DNA of 36,382 bases from NCBI GenBank assembly GCA_016285645.1, contig JAEERC010000026.1, positions 1 through 36,382 on the forward strand. The letters are read 5' to 3'. This document shows positions 15,601 through 24,239 of the stretch, piece by piece (the stretch's first letter is position 1; every line of letters begins with the position of its first letter). The DNA comes from Clostridiaceae bacterium (GTDB lineage Bacteria; Bacillota; Clostridia; Oscillospirales; Acutalibacteraceae). The notes beneath the pieces were generated by a model. That model was not told the origin of the DNA. It saw only the letters and a list, made by a program, of their open reading frames with translations, and did not search any database. The translations under genes were made by a program, and so were the position numbers.

Positions 15601-16682
15601 AAATTATAATCGCTCCCGACAGCTTCAAGGGCTCTCTTTCAGCCGTGCAGGTCTGCGATATAATCGGCGCCCGGTTAAGTGAAACTTTCCCCGGAGCCGA
15701 AATCGTGAAAATACCGATAGCGGACGGCGGCGAGGGCACGCTGGACTGCTTTGCCGAGATTGTGAACGGCGAAAGAATCGCCTGCGAGGTGACGGGTCCC
15801 AATTTCAGAAAGGTTGCCGCCGAGTACCTTTTATGCGGAGACCTCGCTGTTATCGAATCCGCCCAGGCGAACGGCCTGCCCCTCGCAAACCCGAAAAGCG
15901 CGAAGGATACAACCACATACGGCGTGGGCGAACTCATCGCTCACGCCTCAGATAACGGCGCTCAGAAGTTCATTATCGGCATAGGCGGCAGCGCCACAAA
16001 CGACGGCGGCTGCGGCATGGCGGCTGCTCTCGGCACAAGATTCCTCGACAAAAACGGAAAAGAATTTGTGCCCGTCGGCGCTACTCTCTGCGATATTGCG
16101 GAGATTGAATTCGGCAAAAAATACGACATCACCGTTCTCTGCGATGTAACAAATCCGCTCTGCGGCAAAAACGGAGCGGCTTATGTCTATGCCCGTCAGA
16201 AGGGCGCGACGGATGAGGATACAGCGATGCTCGACTCGGGGCTTAAGCATCTGAGCGATGTTCTCGGGCGGTACGGAATCAATATTTCCGATATGCGCGG
16301 CGCCGGAGCCGCGGGCGGTATGGGAGCGGGCTTTTCCGCTTTCACGGGCGCTGAACTTAAAAGGGGAATCGACACAGTCCTCGACCTTATAAATTTTGAC
16401 TCTCTCGCCGAAAGCGCGGATTTCATTATCACCGGCGAGGGCGCTCTCGATTCACAGAGTTTTTCGGGCAAGGTTATAGACGGCATCATCTCACGCTCTC
16501 ACTCCGCTCCCGTGCTGGCGGCTGTGGGCATTTCAAAAATCGAAAACCCGTCGGATTACGGTCTTACAACCGTGTTTGAATCCAACGAAAATCACCTGCC
16601 GTTTGAGCAGGTTCTTCCGCGCGCACAGGAGGACCTCGCCGCCTGCGCCGGAAAACTCGCGCAATTTATCAAATCATTTTAA
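15597..16682 (+). CDS. Glycerate 2-kinase (GlxK/GarK type), 361 aa
   Basis: It phosphorylates D-glycerate with ATP to 2-phosphoglycerate. Family signatures are IIAPDSFKGSLSA at the N terminus, PIADGGEGTLD, IIGIGGSATNDGG and a late ITGEGALDSQS motif. The length is that of the class. It overlaps the mannosidase gene by four bases and has no ribosome site of its own beyond that coupling. The presence of a glycerate kinase beside a mannosidase suggests either a mannosylglycerate-type compatible solute as substrate or an oxidative pathway ending in glycerate. Both are inference. Confidence 0.93.
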   Translation: MKIIIAPDSFKGSLSAVQVCDIIGARLSETFPGAEIVKIPIADGGEGTLDCFAEIVNGERIACEVTGPNFRKVAAEYLLCGDLAVIESAQANGLPLANPKSAKDTTTYGVGELIAHASDNGAQKFIIGIGGSATNDGGCGMAAALGTRFLDKNGKEFVPVGATLCDIAEIEFGKKYDITVLCDVTNPLCGKNGAAYVYARQKGATDEDTAMLDSGLKHLSDVLGRYGINISDMRGAGAAGGMGAGFSAFTGAELKRGIDTVLDLINFDSLAESADFIITGEGALDSQSFSGKVIDGIISRSHSAPVLAAVGISKIENPSDYGLTTVFESNENHLPFEQVLPRAQEDLAACAGKLAQFIKSF

Positions 16683-16689
16683 ATTTTAG

Positions 16690-16718
16690 TTGAAATGATA
16701 TATTATATATGATATACT
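16690..16718 (+). promoter_or_regulatory. Promoter of the AAA+ / phosphoesterase / lipoprotein operon
   Basis: TTGAAA (16690-16695), 17 bp, TATACT (16713-16718), within a very AT-rich stretch with repeated ATAT motifs. No terminator is evident between the glycerate kinase and this promoter. Confidence 0.75.
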
Positions 16719-16766
16719 ATATATCGTATATTTTCGGCTGTTTATGCCTATACTTAGGGGGAACCG

Positions 16767-18698
16767 ATGAAAGCAGATACATTCGGCTTTTACCGCTATT
16801 ACTACAACGTTGACGAAATTCCGTCAACGCTTTTAAATGAACTCATACTTGAATCGAACGGCAAGTCCGACAGTTTCAAGTCCGTAAACGGAGAGGATTG
16901 CAGGGAGTTATATCTTTTCATTCCCAACAGATGCACCTACACCGATACGGGCGAAACTTTCGACCTTGCCAATCTGCCTTTGGGCAGCAGCAAGAAATTC
17001 TTTTATATGAGCGCGCGCAACAGGTTCCTCTTCAACGGCCATCTCGACGACTACATAGGCAATTTCAAGGATTACGACCTCATTGACTACGCGTCAAAGC
17101 CCTTCGATATAACCGCGAACCCCGACAGCCACACCGTCAATATCGGTCCCTTTTCAATGGTCATCGATGTCGCTTTTGATTTCAATCTTCTTATCCTTCT
17201 TTCAAAATGGTCGGATCTGATGTGGCGCAACGGTCTGCTCAAGGATAAGGCGGTGCGCTACAACGACTACTATGTTGACAATGAAATATGTCAGAAATAC
17301 GGCATTGATCCCGATGACGACACAAACTACATAACCTTCGAAAACGCCGCCTTTGTACATATGAGCGATTACAACGATGAAATACCCGACCGCTCGTCAA
17401 ACGGTAAAATGCATGTTTTCTTCCACGGCTACAAGTCAAATTTCATGCAGGCGACAATGTCCGAAATGCTTGAGTCGCAGACCGAGCTTATAAACAACGA
17501 AATTCAGCCCGCCGTAAGTTTCGAGGCGCCGGACGGCACCACAACGGTTTTCGAGTTCTGCTCGCTTCGCACGGCGGATGATCTGATACTCAACGGCAAA
17601 CCCGGCACAAACGAGATTTATCTGTTTCGCTTAAACGGCAACTGGGGCGGCTTCCGTTTTGTGCTTTCAAGCCGCGAGGACTATTACCGTATGGGCGTGT
17701 GGCTTATCAAAGCCATATCACGCTACCTTGTTCTCACGGATAAAAAGATAGCCGCTTCGCACGATGTTTCGGCAAAGCGTTTAGCGCGCCGCTACTGGCC
17801 CGATTATCTCGGTATTCAGAAGCCCGCCAAAAAGGAGCAGGCAGCTGTCGCTGCCCCTCCGCAGAAAAACAAATACGAAATAAAAGAGCCCTCGCCCGAA
17901 AACCTTCAGGCGCTTATGGACGAGCTCAATGCCCTTGTCGGTCTTGACGAAATCAAAAAGGATGTCGAAAGTCTTGTCGGCTTTGTTAAAATGCAGAAAA
18001 TGCGCCGCGAAATCGGAATGCAGTCCGTGCCCGTTTCGCTCCATCTCGTATTCTCGGGCAATCCCGGCACCGGCAAAACCACGGTTGCCCGCATTCTTGC
18101 GGGGCTTTACCGCGAAATCGGCATTCTCGAAAAGGGGCATCTCGTTGAGTGCGACCGCTCCGATCTGGTTGCCGGCTATGTCGGTCAGACCGCTAACAAA
18201 ACCCAGGATAAAATCCGCGAGGCGATGGGCGGCGTGCTCTTTATTGATGAGGCATATACTCTCGCCAAGGACGGTAACGACTTCGGTCAGGAGGCGATTG
18301 ACACTCTCCTCAAGGCGATGGAGGACAACCGCGATTCCTTTGTTGTTATTGTCGCCGGCTACCGCGACCTTATGGAAAAATTTATAAACAGCAACCCCGG
18401 TCTTCGGTCAAGATTCAATAAATATTTCAATTTCAAGGATTACACATCCGATGAGCTTATAAGAATTTTCGAAAAGATGTGCAGCAAATACGAATACACC
18501 TACGACGATGAAACCTTCAAATGCATTGTAGAGAATATCTGTCAGATGGTGCTCAACAAAAACGAGAATTTCGCCAACGCCCGCGATATCCGCAATTATT
18601 TTGAAAGCATCATCACCCGCCAGGCAATGCGCGTTTCGGCTATGCCCGCGCCCACCAAGGACGATATGATGGCAATAACCGTTGACGATGTTATCTGA
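16767..18698 (+). CDS. AAA+ ATPase of the CbbX/SpoVK type with a large unknown N-terminal region, 643 aa
   Basis: Residues about 370-643 hold the CbbX/SpoVK-like AAA+ module: LNALVGLDEIKKDVESL, Walker A GNPGTGKTT (431-439), Walker B VLFIDEAY (IDEA at 493-496), IVAGYRD, and an arginine-finger region PGLRSRF. The first ~340 residues (many Asp/Tyr/Phe, no known motif) are not recognised and likely bind the target. Relatives include rubisco activase CbbX, SpoVK and EccA of type VII secretion, so it is a protein-remodelling motor. The preferred start has TTAGGGGGAACCG upstream. It is followed 22 bases later by an exported phosphoesterase, probably in the same operon. Confidence 0.88.
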   Translation: MKADTFGFYRYYYNVDEIPSTLLNELILESNGKSDSFKSVNGEDCRELYLFIPNRCTYTDTGETFDLANLPLGSSKKFFYMSARNRFLFNGHLDDYIGNFKDYDLIDYASKPFDITANPDSHTVNIGPFSMVIDVAFDFNLLILLSKWSDLMWRNGLLKDKAVRYNDYYVDNEICQKYGIDPDDDTNYITFENAAFVHMSDYNDEIPDRSSNGKMHVFFHGYKSNFMQATMSEMLESQTELINNEIQPAVSFEAPDGTTTVFEFCSLRTADDLILNGKPGTNEIYLFRLNGNWGGFRFVLSSREDYYRMGVWLIKAISRYLVLTDKKIAASHDVSAKRLARRYWPDYLGIQKPAKKEQAAVAAPPQKNKYEIKEPSPENLQALMDELNALVGLDEIKKDVESLVGFVKMQKMRREIGMQSVPVSLHLVFSGNPGTGKTTVARILAGLYREIGILEKGHLVECDRSDLVAGYVGQTANKTQDKIREAMGGVLFIDEAYTLAKDGNDFGQEAIDTLLKAMEDNRDSFVVIVAGYRDLMEKFINSNPGLRSRFNKYFNFKDYTSDELIRIFEKMCSKYEYTYDDETFKCIVENICQMVLNKNENFANARDIRNYFESIITRQAMRVSAMPAPTKDDMMAITVDDVI

Positions 18699-18720
18699 TT
18701 GACAAAAAAGGGGAGTTAAT

Positions 18721-19956
18721 ATGAAAAAGATTTTTTGTGTTGTTTTCGCAGTTATATTCGCTCTTATGAGTTTCTCCGCCACCGTCTTCGCGGACAGCGC
18801 CGAGGGCTCCGTGCTTAAATTCAGTCAGGACGGCAAGTTCAGAATCGTTCACCTGACAGATGTGCAGGATGTTTATCCTCTCAACGCCACCACCAAGGAG
18901 TTCATTAAGGAAATGCTCGCTCAGTTAAAGCCCGATCTCATTGTTCTGGGCGGCGACAACTGCGTGGCTGACGCCGAGCATAAAGAGGCAGCTATTGAAG
19001 AACTCTGCTCGCTCTTTGTTGAAAACGAAACTTATTTTACCCTCGTTTTCGGCAATCACGACCACCAGCAGCACTTTGAAAGCCAGGAGGACAAAACCGG
19101 TCAGAGCGAGGGCATCCGCGAATATCTTTTAGGGCTCTATCAGCAGTACGGCGGCGATTACTGCCTCGCTTATGACGCCGAACCCGCTCTCACGGGTGTG
19201 GGTACCCACAATCTCACCATAGCGGCGAGCAACTCCGACAAGCCCGCTTTCAATCTCTATATGATGGATTCAAACGCCTACTATCCCAACGAAAACGAGG
19301 ACAAGGGCTACGACGGCGTTCATACCGACGAAATCGAATGGTATAAAAACAAGGCAGCCGAATTAAAAGAGGCAAACGGCGGTGAATGCGTGCCCGCAAT
19401 GATGTTCCAGCACATTGTCGTTCAGGAGGCTTATGACGCCCTCTTCATTGAATCCCCCTCGTCAATGGGCGATATGACCGCCACATTTGAGGACATTGAC
19501 GGCAACGAAAAATACTACACCTATCTTCCCAAGGTCGGCGGTATCAAGGAGGGCTTTATGCTCGAGCATCCCTGCCCGAACTACCGCGATTACGGTCAGT
19601 TCACCGCTCTTGTTGAAACCGGCGATGTTATGGCAATCTTCTCCGGCCACGACCATGTCAACAACTACACGCTAAACATTGAAGGCATAGATGTAGTCAA
19701 TTCGGCGGGCTGCACCTTCCACTCCTACGGCGACCATATGAACAGGGGAGTGCGTGTTATTGATCTCGATGAAAAAGACCTTTCAACCTACAGCACCTTC
19801 ACCTACACACTCGCCGAGCAGGCGCTCAAGGAAGGATCAACCCTCACCACTCTCGGCGATATCAGTAAGGCGGACGCGGTTTTCGCAGTTATCGGCTCAA
19901 AACTTCTCGCCGTTCTGATGAAGGTTCTTTCGGCGGTATTCTTCTTTGTAAAATAA
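18721..19956 (+). CDS. Exported calcineurin-like metallophosphoesterase with hydrophobic C-terminal tail, 411 aa
   Basis: A signal peptide (KKIFCVVFAVIFALMSF, cut near VFA-DS) precedes the catalytic domain. Metal motifs are VHLTDVQD (Gln where His is usual in DxH), LGGDN, FGNHDHQ, MFQHIV and FSGHDHVN, so the site is of the purple-acid/Icc type. The last ~25 residues (VIGSKLLAVLMKVLSAVFFFVK) are strongly hydrophobic and may hold the protein to the membrane. It probably hydrolyses extracellular phosphoesters. GGGGAG lies before ATG. It is followed by a lipoprotein gene. The substrate is unknown. Confidence 0.9.
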   Translation: MKKIFCVVFAVIFALMSFSATVFADSAEGSVLKFSQDGKFRIVHLTDVQDVYPLNATTKEFIKEMLAQLKPDLIVLGGDNCVADAEHKEAAIEELCSLFVENETYFTLVFGNHDHQQHFESQEDKTGQSEGIREYLLGLYQQYGGDYCLAYDAEPALTGVGTHNLTIAASNSDKPAFNLYMMDSNAYYPNENEDKGYDGVHTDEIEWYKNKAAELKEANGGECVPAMMFQHIVVQEAYDALFIESPSSMGDMTATFEDIDGNEKYYTYLPKVGGIKEGFMLEHPCPNYRDYGQFTALVETGDVMAIFSGHDHVNNYTLNIEGIDVVNSAGCTFHSYGDHMNRGVRVIDLDEKDLSTYSTFTYTLAEQALKEGSTLTTLGDISKADAVFAVIGSKLLAVLMKVLSAVFFFVK

Positions 19957-19981
19957 TCAAATCTGATTGCGGAGACAGAAA

Positions 19982-20635
19982 ATGAAAAAAGCATTTGCCA
20001 TTATTATCGCTCTTGCCCTGTTTCTCCTTTCATCCTGTTCGGGCGGCGGCTCGGCGGACGCGGAGTCAAGGTCAATTATCGAAGCGACCCGGTATGAAAA
20101 AATGCTCTCGTTTGAGGGCGGCTTTATGGTGTCCTATATAGTTCGGGATTTGCAGAACACCGAAGCGTCCTGCAACGGCAAAATAAACGCCAGATTAAGC
20201 GGCGACACAGTCGAGTTCAACCATCTTGTCGATTACACCAACAAGACCTTCTCGCACACCTATTATTCGAATTCGCCCGATGACGACAACATCTACACTC
20301 TCACCGAAGAGGGCTCAACCGTTTCGGGCGGGGCGAAAAGCGCGATCGGCAACCTGCTCAAGGAATCCCTTTTCGGCTATGAACTCTACAAAGTTGTCAC
20401 AACCGAAATAAGTGAGGACGGCACCGTCTATAATCTGGAACTCTACGACCCCGATACGGACGAGCTTGCCGGCAAGGATATTCTCACCGTTGAAAAAACG
20501 GATTCGGGCCTTAAGGTGACCCACGCCGAATGCAGACGCTTTGACGGCGATGAGATGATACTCGGCGAAAGCTTCACGATTGACTATTACAGCAATGTGA
20601 AAATGGACTACACGCCGAAAACTCAAAGCAAATAA
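19982..20635 (+). CDS. Putative lipoprotein of unknown function, 217 aa
   Basis: The lipobox-type signal (AIIIALALFLLSSC followed by SGGG) predicts cleavage before Cys20 and lipid attachment. The mature part is about 195 residues, beta-rich and polar, without an enzymatic motif. A phrase such as LVDYTNKTFSHTYYS alternates like a beta-barrel or lipocalin-like sheet. The ATG at 19982 has GGAGA six bases upstream; the TTG at 19967 is not used. It follows the phosphoesterase by 25 bases and is closed by a GC-rich hairpin. Confidence 0.8.
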   Translation: MKKAFAIIIALALFLLSSCSGGGSADAESRSIIEATRYEKMLSFEGGFMVSYIVRDLQNTEASCNGKINARLSGDTVEFNHLVDYTNKTFSHTYYSNSPDDDNIYTLTEEGSTVSGGAKSAIGNLLKESLFGYELYKVVTTEISEDGTVYNLELYDPDTDELAGKDILTVEKTDSGLKVTHAECRRFDGDEMILGESFTIDYYSNVKMDYTPKTQSK

Positions 20636-20641
20636 CAATTC

Positions 20642-20664
20642 TGCCCGCCTCAGGCGGGCATTTT
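20642..20664 (+). terminator. Short intrinsic terminator after the lipoprotein gene
   Basis: GCCCGCC (20643-20649) pairs with 20653-20659 across a 3-base loop, with TTTT after it. The hairpin is strong but the T-run short, and the next gene starts about 20 bases on, so read-through is likely. Confidence 0.65.
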
Positions 20665-20681
20665 GATAAAGGATGGTTCTT

Positions 20682-22700
20682 TTGAAAAAAACTGTCTGCG
20701 CTCTGCTTGCCGTATTATTGTTTTTGCCGACGGTTTCGGTCTCTTCATCGGCGAAAAGCGGCGTGAAAAAAACAGTAAAAGTCTATGACAATATGAGTTA
20801 TCACTTTGCCGACTTAAACGGCGGCAGGGTGGATATTCCTATATCTTCGAGTAAACCCGGCAGAAAAACCGCAAGCAAAAACTCACTGCCCGATTCGTTC
20901 GACAGCCGCGATTACGGCTGTATTACGCCGGTGAAGGACCAGGGCAACACGGGCCTCTGCTGGGCGATGGCGGCGGTCGGCGCGCTGGAAGCGGACTGTG
21001 TCAAAAAGGGCTTCACGACTCTCGAAAATACAGATTTTTCCGAGGCGCACCTCGCGTGGGCGGCTTACACTCAATCGGGAATTGACATTGATGTAAACTC
21101 GGGCGAGAGCGTAAAGATTACGGACAACGATCCCTTTGACTCGGGCGGCTTTGACGACTACGCCGTAGGCGCTCTTGTGAAGGGCTGCGGAATAGCGGAT
21201 GAAAAGGATTTCCCGCTGAATATCGACGACACCTCCCTTATGGGCAATTATCCTCCCTACAGTTACTATACCGACAACGGTCTTGTAATCGGCGAAGCGG
21301 TAAAGCTTGACGGGGATATGGACGCCGTGAAGGAGTGGATAAGCGCTCACGGCGCCGTGACAATGAGTTATTTCGCTTCAACGGGCGGCTATTACAGGGA
21401 ATATGAACTGCCCGGCGGCGAAAGGGCTGTTTCCTATTATTACGGCAGCGCCTCCTTCGGGGCGGATCACATAGTCACCGTCATCGGCTGGGACGACAAT
21501 TTCTCAAAGGAATATTTCAGACGCACTCCCTCAACAGACGGCGCCTGGCTTGTAAAGGGCTCATACGGTGAGAACTTCGGTGTTGACGGCTATTACTGGG
21601 TGTCCTACTGCGAGCCGTCAATTGTCGATTTTTACGGCTACAGCGTAAAGCAAAAGGATTACGATTATATCTACACATATAACGGAGCGCCCTACGAAAC
21701 GGCTCTTGAAATAAACGGGTCGCCGAGCGCGACATACGCGGAAATATTTGAAATAAACACCGATGAAAACCTGCTCGAAGCGGGAGTTTATACCGTGAAC
21801 AATAACACGGATATAAGCGTAACCGTTTATGAAATGCCTGCCGGCGCCGACTCTCCCTCGCAGGGTGAGGAGATTGCCCGCACAAACTCGGCAGCGGCTG
21901 TTCAGGGCTGGCACCGCGTGGCTTTTGACACGCCCGTGACCCTTTCGGCTGATGGTGCATATTGTGTGAGAGTCACAGTCACCGCTTACTCGGGCGCGGC
22001 GTATATCCCGCTCGAAAACAGCGGCAGCGCGAGATTCAATTACACCTCATCACCGGGCAGAAGCTTTTATATTGATGAAAACGGGGAGTGGGCGGATTCA
22101 TATTCCCTCGGCGGCGATGCCTTTATAAACATCTATACCGCCTGCCGCCACACACCCGCTTACAGAAAGGACTGTTCCGCGCCATCCTGTACACAGAGCG
22201 GCTACTCGGGCGATCTGTTCTGCCCCGATTGCGAAAAAACACTTGCCTCGGGTGAAATAATTCCGCCTTCACATACCGATATTCAGGGTGACGGAATCTG
22301 CGATTTGTGCGGCGCTGTTGACGAAGCGGCACACAACGCGTATCTGCTGAATTCGGCGGTTATCACCGTTCCCGAAGGGAAAAACATCCGTTACGGCTTC
22401 AGGGCTTCAATCACAGCGAAGGTAAGCGTTCTGCCCGACGGTTATTATATACGCTGGTTCAGCGGCGACACTCCTCTGGGGGAGAAGGGCAAAACAGAAT
22501 GCACCCTTGTCACCGACCCTCTTGAAGCGGACGGAACCTTCACTGTGAAAATAACGGATTCGGCGGGCAATCCGGTTGACACGGCAAACTCCGGAAAATC
22601 CGTAACAATCAGCGTTGACAGCGGCTTTTTCGCGAGATTCATCTCATTTATTCTGCTCATATTCGCCCGAATTTCGGGGAAAGATATAATTGAAATATAA
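20682..22700 (+). CDS. Secreted papain-family (C1) cysteine peptidase with lectin-like and C-terminal domains, 672 aa
   Basis: A signal peptide (KKTVCALLAVLLFLPTVSV) is followed by the C1 domain. Gln of the oxyanion hole and Cys93 lie in VKDQGNTGLCWAM, and His263 in GADHIVTVIGWDD. The third catalytic position, usually Asn in KNSWG, is Gly293 here (LVKGSYGENFG). Residues ~330-490 resemble the lectin-like domain that follows bacterial C1 peptidases. Next come a Cys-pair segment (CPDCEKT, CDLCGAVD), an Ig-like strand region and a hydrophobic tail (FFARFISFILLIFARI). The TTG at 20682 is chosen because AAAGGATGG lies at proper distance; an ATG at 20673 lies inside that ribosome site. Activity may be reduced or altered. 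Confidence 0.88.
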   Translation: MKKTVCALLAVLLFLPTVSVSSSAKSGVKKTVKVYDNMSYHFADLNGGRVDIPISSSKPGRKTASKNSLPDSFDSRDYGCITPVKDQGNTGLCWAMAAVGALEADCVKKGFTTLENTDFSEAHLAWAAYTQSGIDIDVNSGESVKITDNDPFDSGGFDDYAVGALVKGCGIADEKDFPLNIDDTSLMGNYPPYSYYTDNGLVIGEAVKLDGDMDAVKEWISAHGAVTMSYFASTGGYYREYELPGGERAVSYYYGSASFGADHIVTVIGWDDNFSKEYFRRTPSTDGAWLVKGSYGENFGVDGYYWVSYCEPSIVDFYGYSVKQKDYDYIYTYNGAPYETALEINGSPSATYAEIFEINTDENLLEAGVYTVNNNTDISVTVYEMPAGADSPSQGEEIARTNSAAAVQGWHRVAFDTPVTLSADGAYCVRVTVTAYSGAAYIPLENSGSARFNYTSSPGRSFYIDENGEWADSYSLGGDAFINIYTACRHTPAYRKDCSAPSCTQSGYSGDLFCPDCEKTLASGEIIPPSHTDIQGDGICDLCGAVDEAAHNAYLLNSAVITVPEGKNIRYGFRASITAKVSVLPDGYYIRWFSGDTPLGEKGKTECTLVTDPLEADGTFTVKITDSAGNPVDTANSGKSVTISVDSGFFARFISFILLIFARISGKDIIEI

Positions 22701-22705
22701 AAATA

Positions 22706-22738
22706 AAAACGCGGGGATGACATCTGTCCCCGCGTTTT
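22706..22738 (+). terminator. Strong intrinsic terminator
   Basis: A 12-bp perfect stem, AAAACGCGGGGA (22706-22717) with TCCCCGCGTTTT (22727-22738), loop of nine bases. It separates the peptidase from citrate synthase. Confidence 0.9.
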
Positions 22739-22764
22739 GTAATTAATCTGTAATCTCACCGCTG

Positions 22765-22793
22765 TTGATTGAACCCGCTTTTTATGTTAAAAT
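22765..22793 (+). promoter_or_regulatory. Promoter of the citrate synthase gene
   Basis: TTGATT (22765-22770), a 17-bp spacer and TAAAAT (22788-22793), about 34 bases before the start. Confidence 0.7.
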
Positions 22794-22827
22794 ATATTTA
22801 CTTTTATACCCTTAAAGGAGAATGATA

Positions 22828-24186
22828 ATGCTCGATTTCAACAACTACCGCGAACAGATAAGCGCTCTGTCACGGCAGTGCGTTTCAAGCACATCCATAA
22901 ACCCCGAACTCTACACGAAATATGATGTAAAGCGCGGATTGAGGGATTTGAACGGCAACGGTGTGCTCACCGGACTTACCGAGATTTCCGAAATCAACAG
23001 CGCGGTCTATATCAACGGCGTAAAGACGGCGTGCGAGGGTTCGCTCTATTTCAGGGGCTACAATATAAAGGATCTTGTGTCGGGCGCAATGACCTCCGCC
23101 CACAGCGGCTTTGAGGAGACGGCTTATCTGCTTCTTTTCGGCAGACTCCCCACAAGGGACGAACTTCAGAGCTTCAGAACTCTTCTCGCCGATATGCGCA
23201 AACTGCCGGGCAGTTTCGTGAGGGATGTCGTTATGAAAGCCGCGAACCCGGATATTATGAACTCAGTTTCAAAAAGCGTGCTCACCCTTTATTCATACGA
23301 TGAAAACGCCAATGATTTAGCGGTTGACAATGTTCTGCGCCAGTGCCTTCACCTTATTTCGGTTTTCCCGATGCTCTGCGTTTACGGCTATCACGCCTAT
23401 AACTATTACAAAAACGGTCAGTCCCTCTTTTTCCACGCCCCCGAGCGCGAACTGTCCGTTTCGGAAAATATTCTTCATATGCTGAGACCCGACAGCAGCT
23501 TTACCGAGCTTGAGGCGAGCGTGCTTGACGCCTGCCTTATGCTTCACGCCGAGCACGGCGGCGGCAACAACTCCACCTTTACAATGCACGTTGTGACCTC
23601 CTCGGGCACGGATACCTACTCCGCCGTTTCAGCGGCTCTCGGCTCGCTCAAAGGCCCCAAGCACGGCGGCGCGAATATCAAAGTTGTCAGAATGTTTGAC
23701 GATATCAAGGCGAATGTAAGGGACTGGTACGACGAGGATGAGGTCACCGCCTATCTCGACAGAATCCTTTCAAAGCAGGCATTTGACAACACCGGGCTTA
23801 TTTACGGAATGGGTCACGCCGTCTATTCGCTCTCTGACCCAAGGGCGGATGTGCTCAAGGGCTTTGTGGAGCGCCTGAGCACCGAAAAAGGGCTCGGTGA
23901 GGAGTTCGGTCTCTACTCGCTTGTGGAGCGCCTTGCGGCTGATTTAATCTGCAAAAAGCGTAAAATCTATAAAGGTGTGAGCGCCAATATCGATTTCTAT
24001 TCGGGCTTTGCCTACAGAATGCTCGGCATACCCGATGAACTTTTCACTCCGCTTTTCGCCATTTCGAGAATAGCGGGCTGGAGCGCCCACCGCCTTGAGG
24101 AGATTCTTTCGGGCAGCAAAATAATCCGCCCCGCGTATATGAGCGTCAGCGACCACCGTAAATATATACCGATGGATGAAAGATAA
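22828..24186 (+). CDS. Citrate synthase family protein, 452 aa
   Basis: It condenses acetyl-CoA and oxaloacetate to citrate (or propionyl-CoA to 2-methylcitrate). Catalytic residues lie in HAEHGGGNNSTF (His), GPKHGGAN (His) and NIDFYSGF (Asp), with CoA-site GMGHAVYSLSDPRA and C-terminal ISRIAGWSAHRLEE. The N-terminal domain has EGSLYFRGYNIKDL. The length is slightly above the ~370-430 usual because of a ~45-residue N-terminal extension. AAAGGAG lies seven bases before the ATG at 22828; the ATG at 22822 is one base from it and rejected. It stands alone between two terminators, so it is an independent unit. Such a gene in an otherwise fermentative genome probably supplies glutamate precursors. 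Confidence 0.93.
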   Translation: MLDFNNYREQISALSRQCVSSTSINPELYTKYDVKRGLRDLNGNGVLTGLTEISEINSAVYINGVKTACEGSLYFRGYNIKDLVSGAMTSAHSGFEETAYLLLFGRLPTRDELQSFRTLLADMRKLPGSFVRDVVMKAANPDIMNSVSKSVLTLYSYDENANDLAVDNVLRQCLHLISVFPMLCVYGYHAYNYYKNGQSLFFHAPERELSVSENILHMLRPDSSFTELEASVLDACLMLHAEHGGGNNSTFTMHVVTSSGTDTYSAVSAALGSLKGPKHGGANIKVVRMFDDIKANVRDWYDEDEVTAYLDRILSKQAFDNTGLIYGMGHAVYSLSDPRADVLKGFVERLSTEKGLGEEFGLYSLVERLAADLICKKRKIYKGVSANIDFYSGFAYRMLGIPDELFTPLFAISRIAGWSAHRLEEILSGSKIIRPAYMSVSDHRKYIPMDER

Positions 24187-24199
24187 AAGTTAAAAAGAT

Positions 24200-24233
24200 A
24201 AAGGACTTGCGGCTTTGCCTCAAGTCCTTTTTT
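24200..24233. terminator. Bidirectional intrinsic terminator
   Basis: AAGGACTTG (24201-24209) pairs with 24221-24229, flanked by A-run and T-run. It separates the convergent citrate synthase and phosphodiesterase genes. Confidence 0.88.
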
Positions 24234-24239
24234 ACTGTT

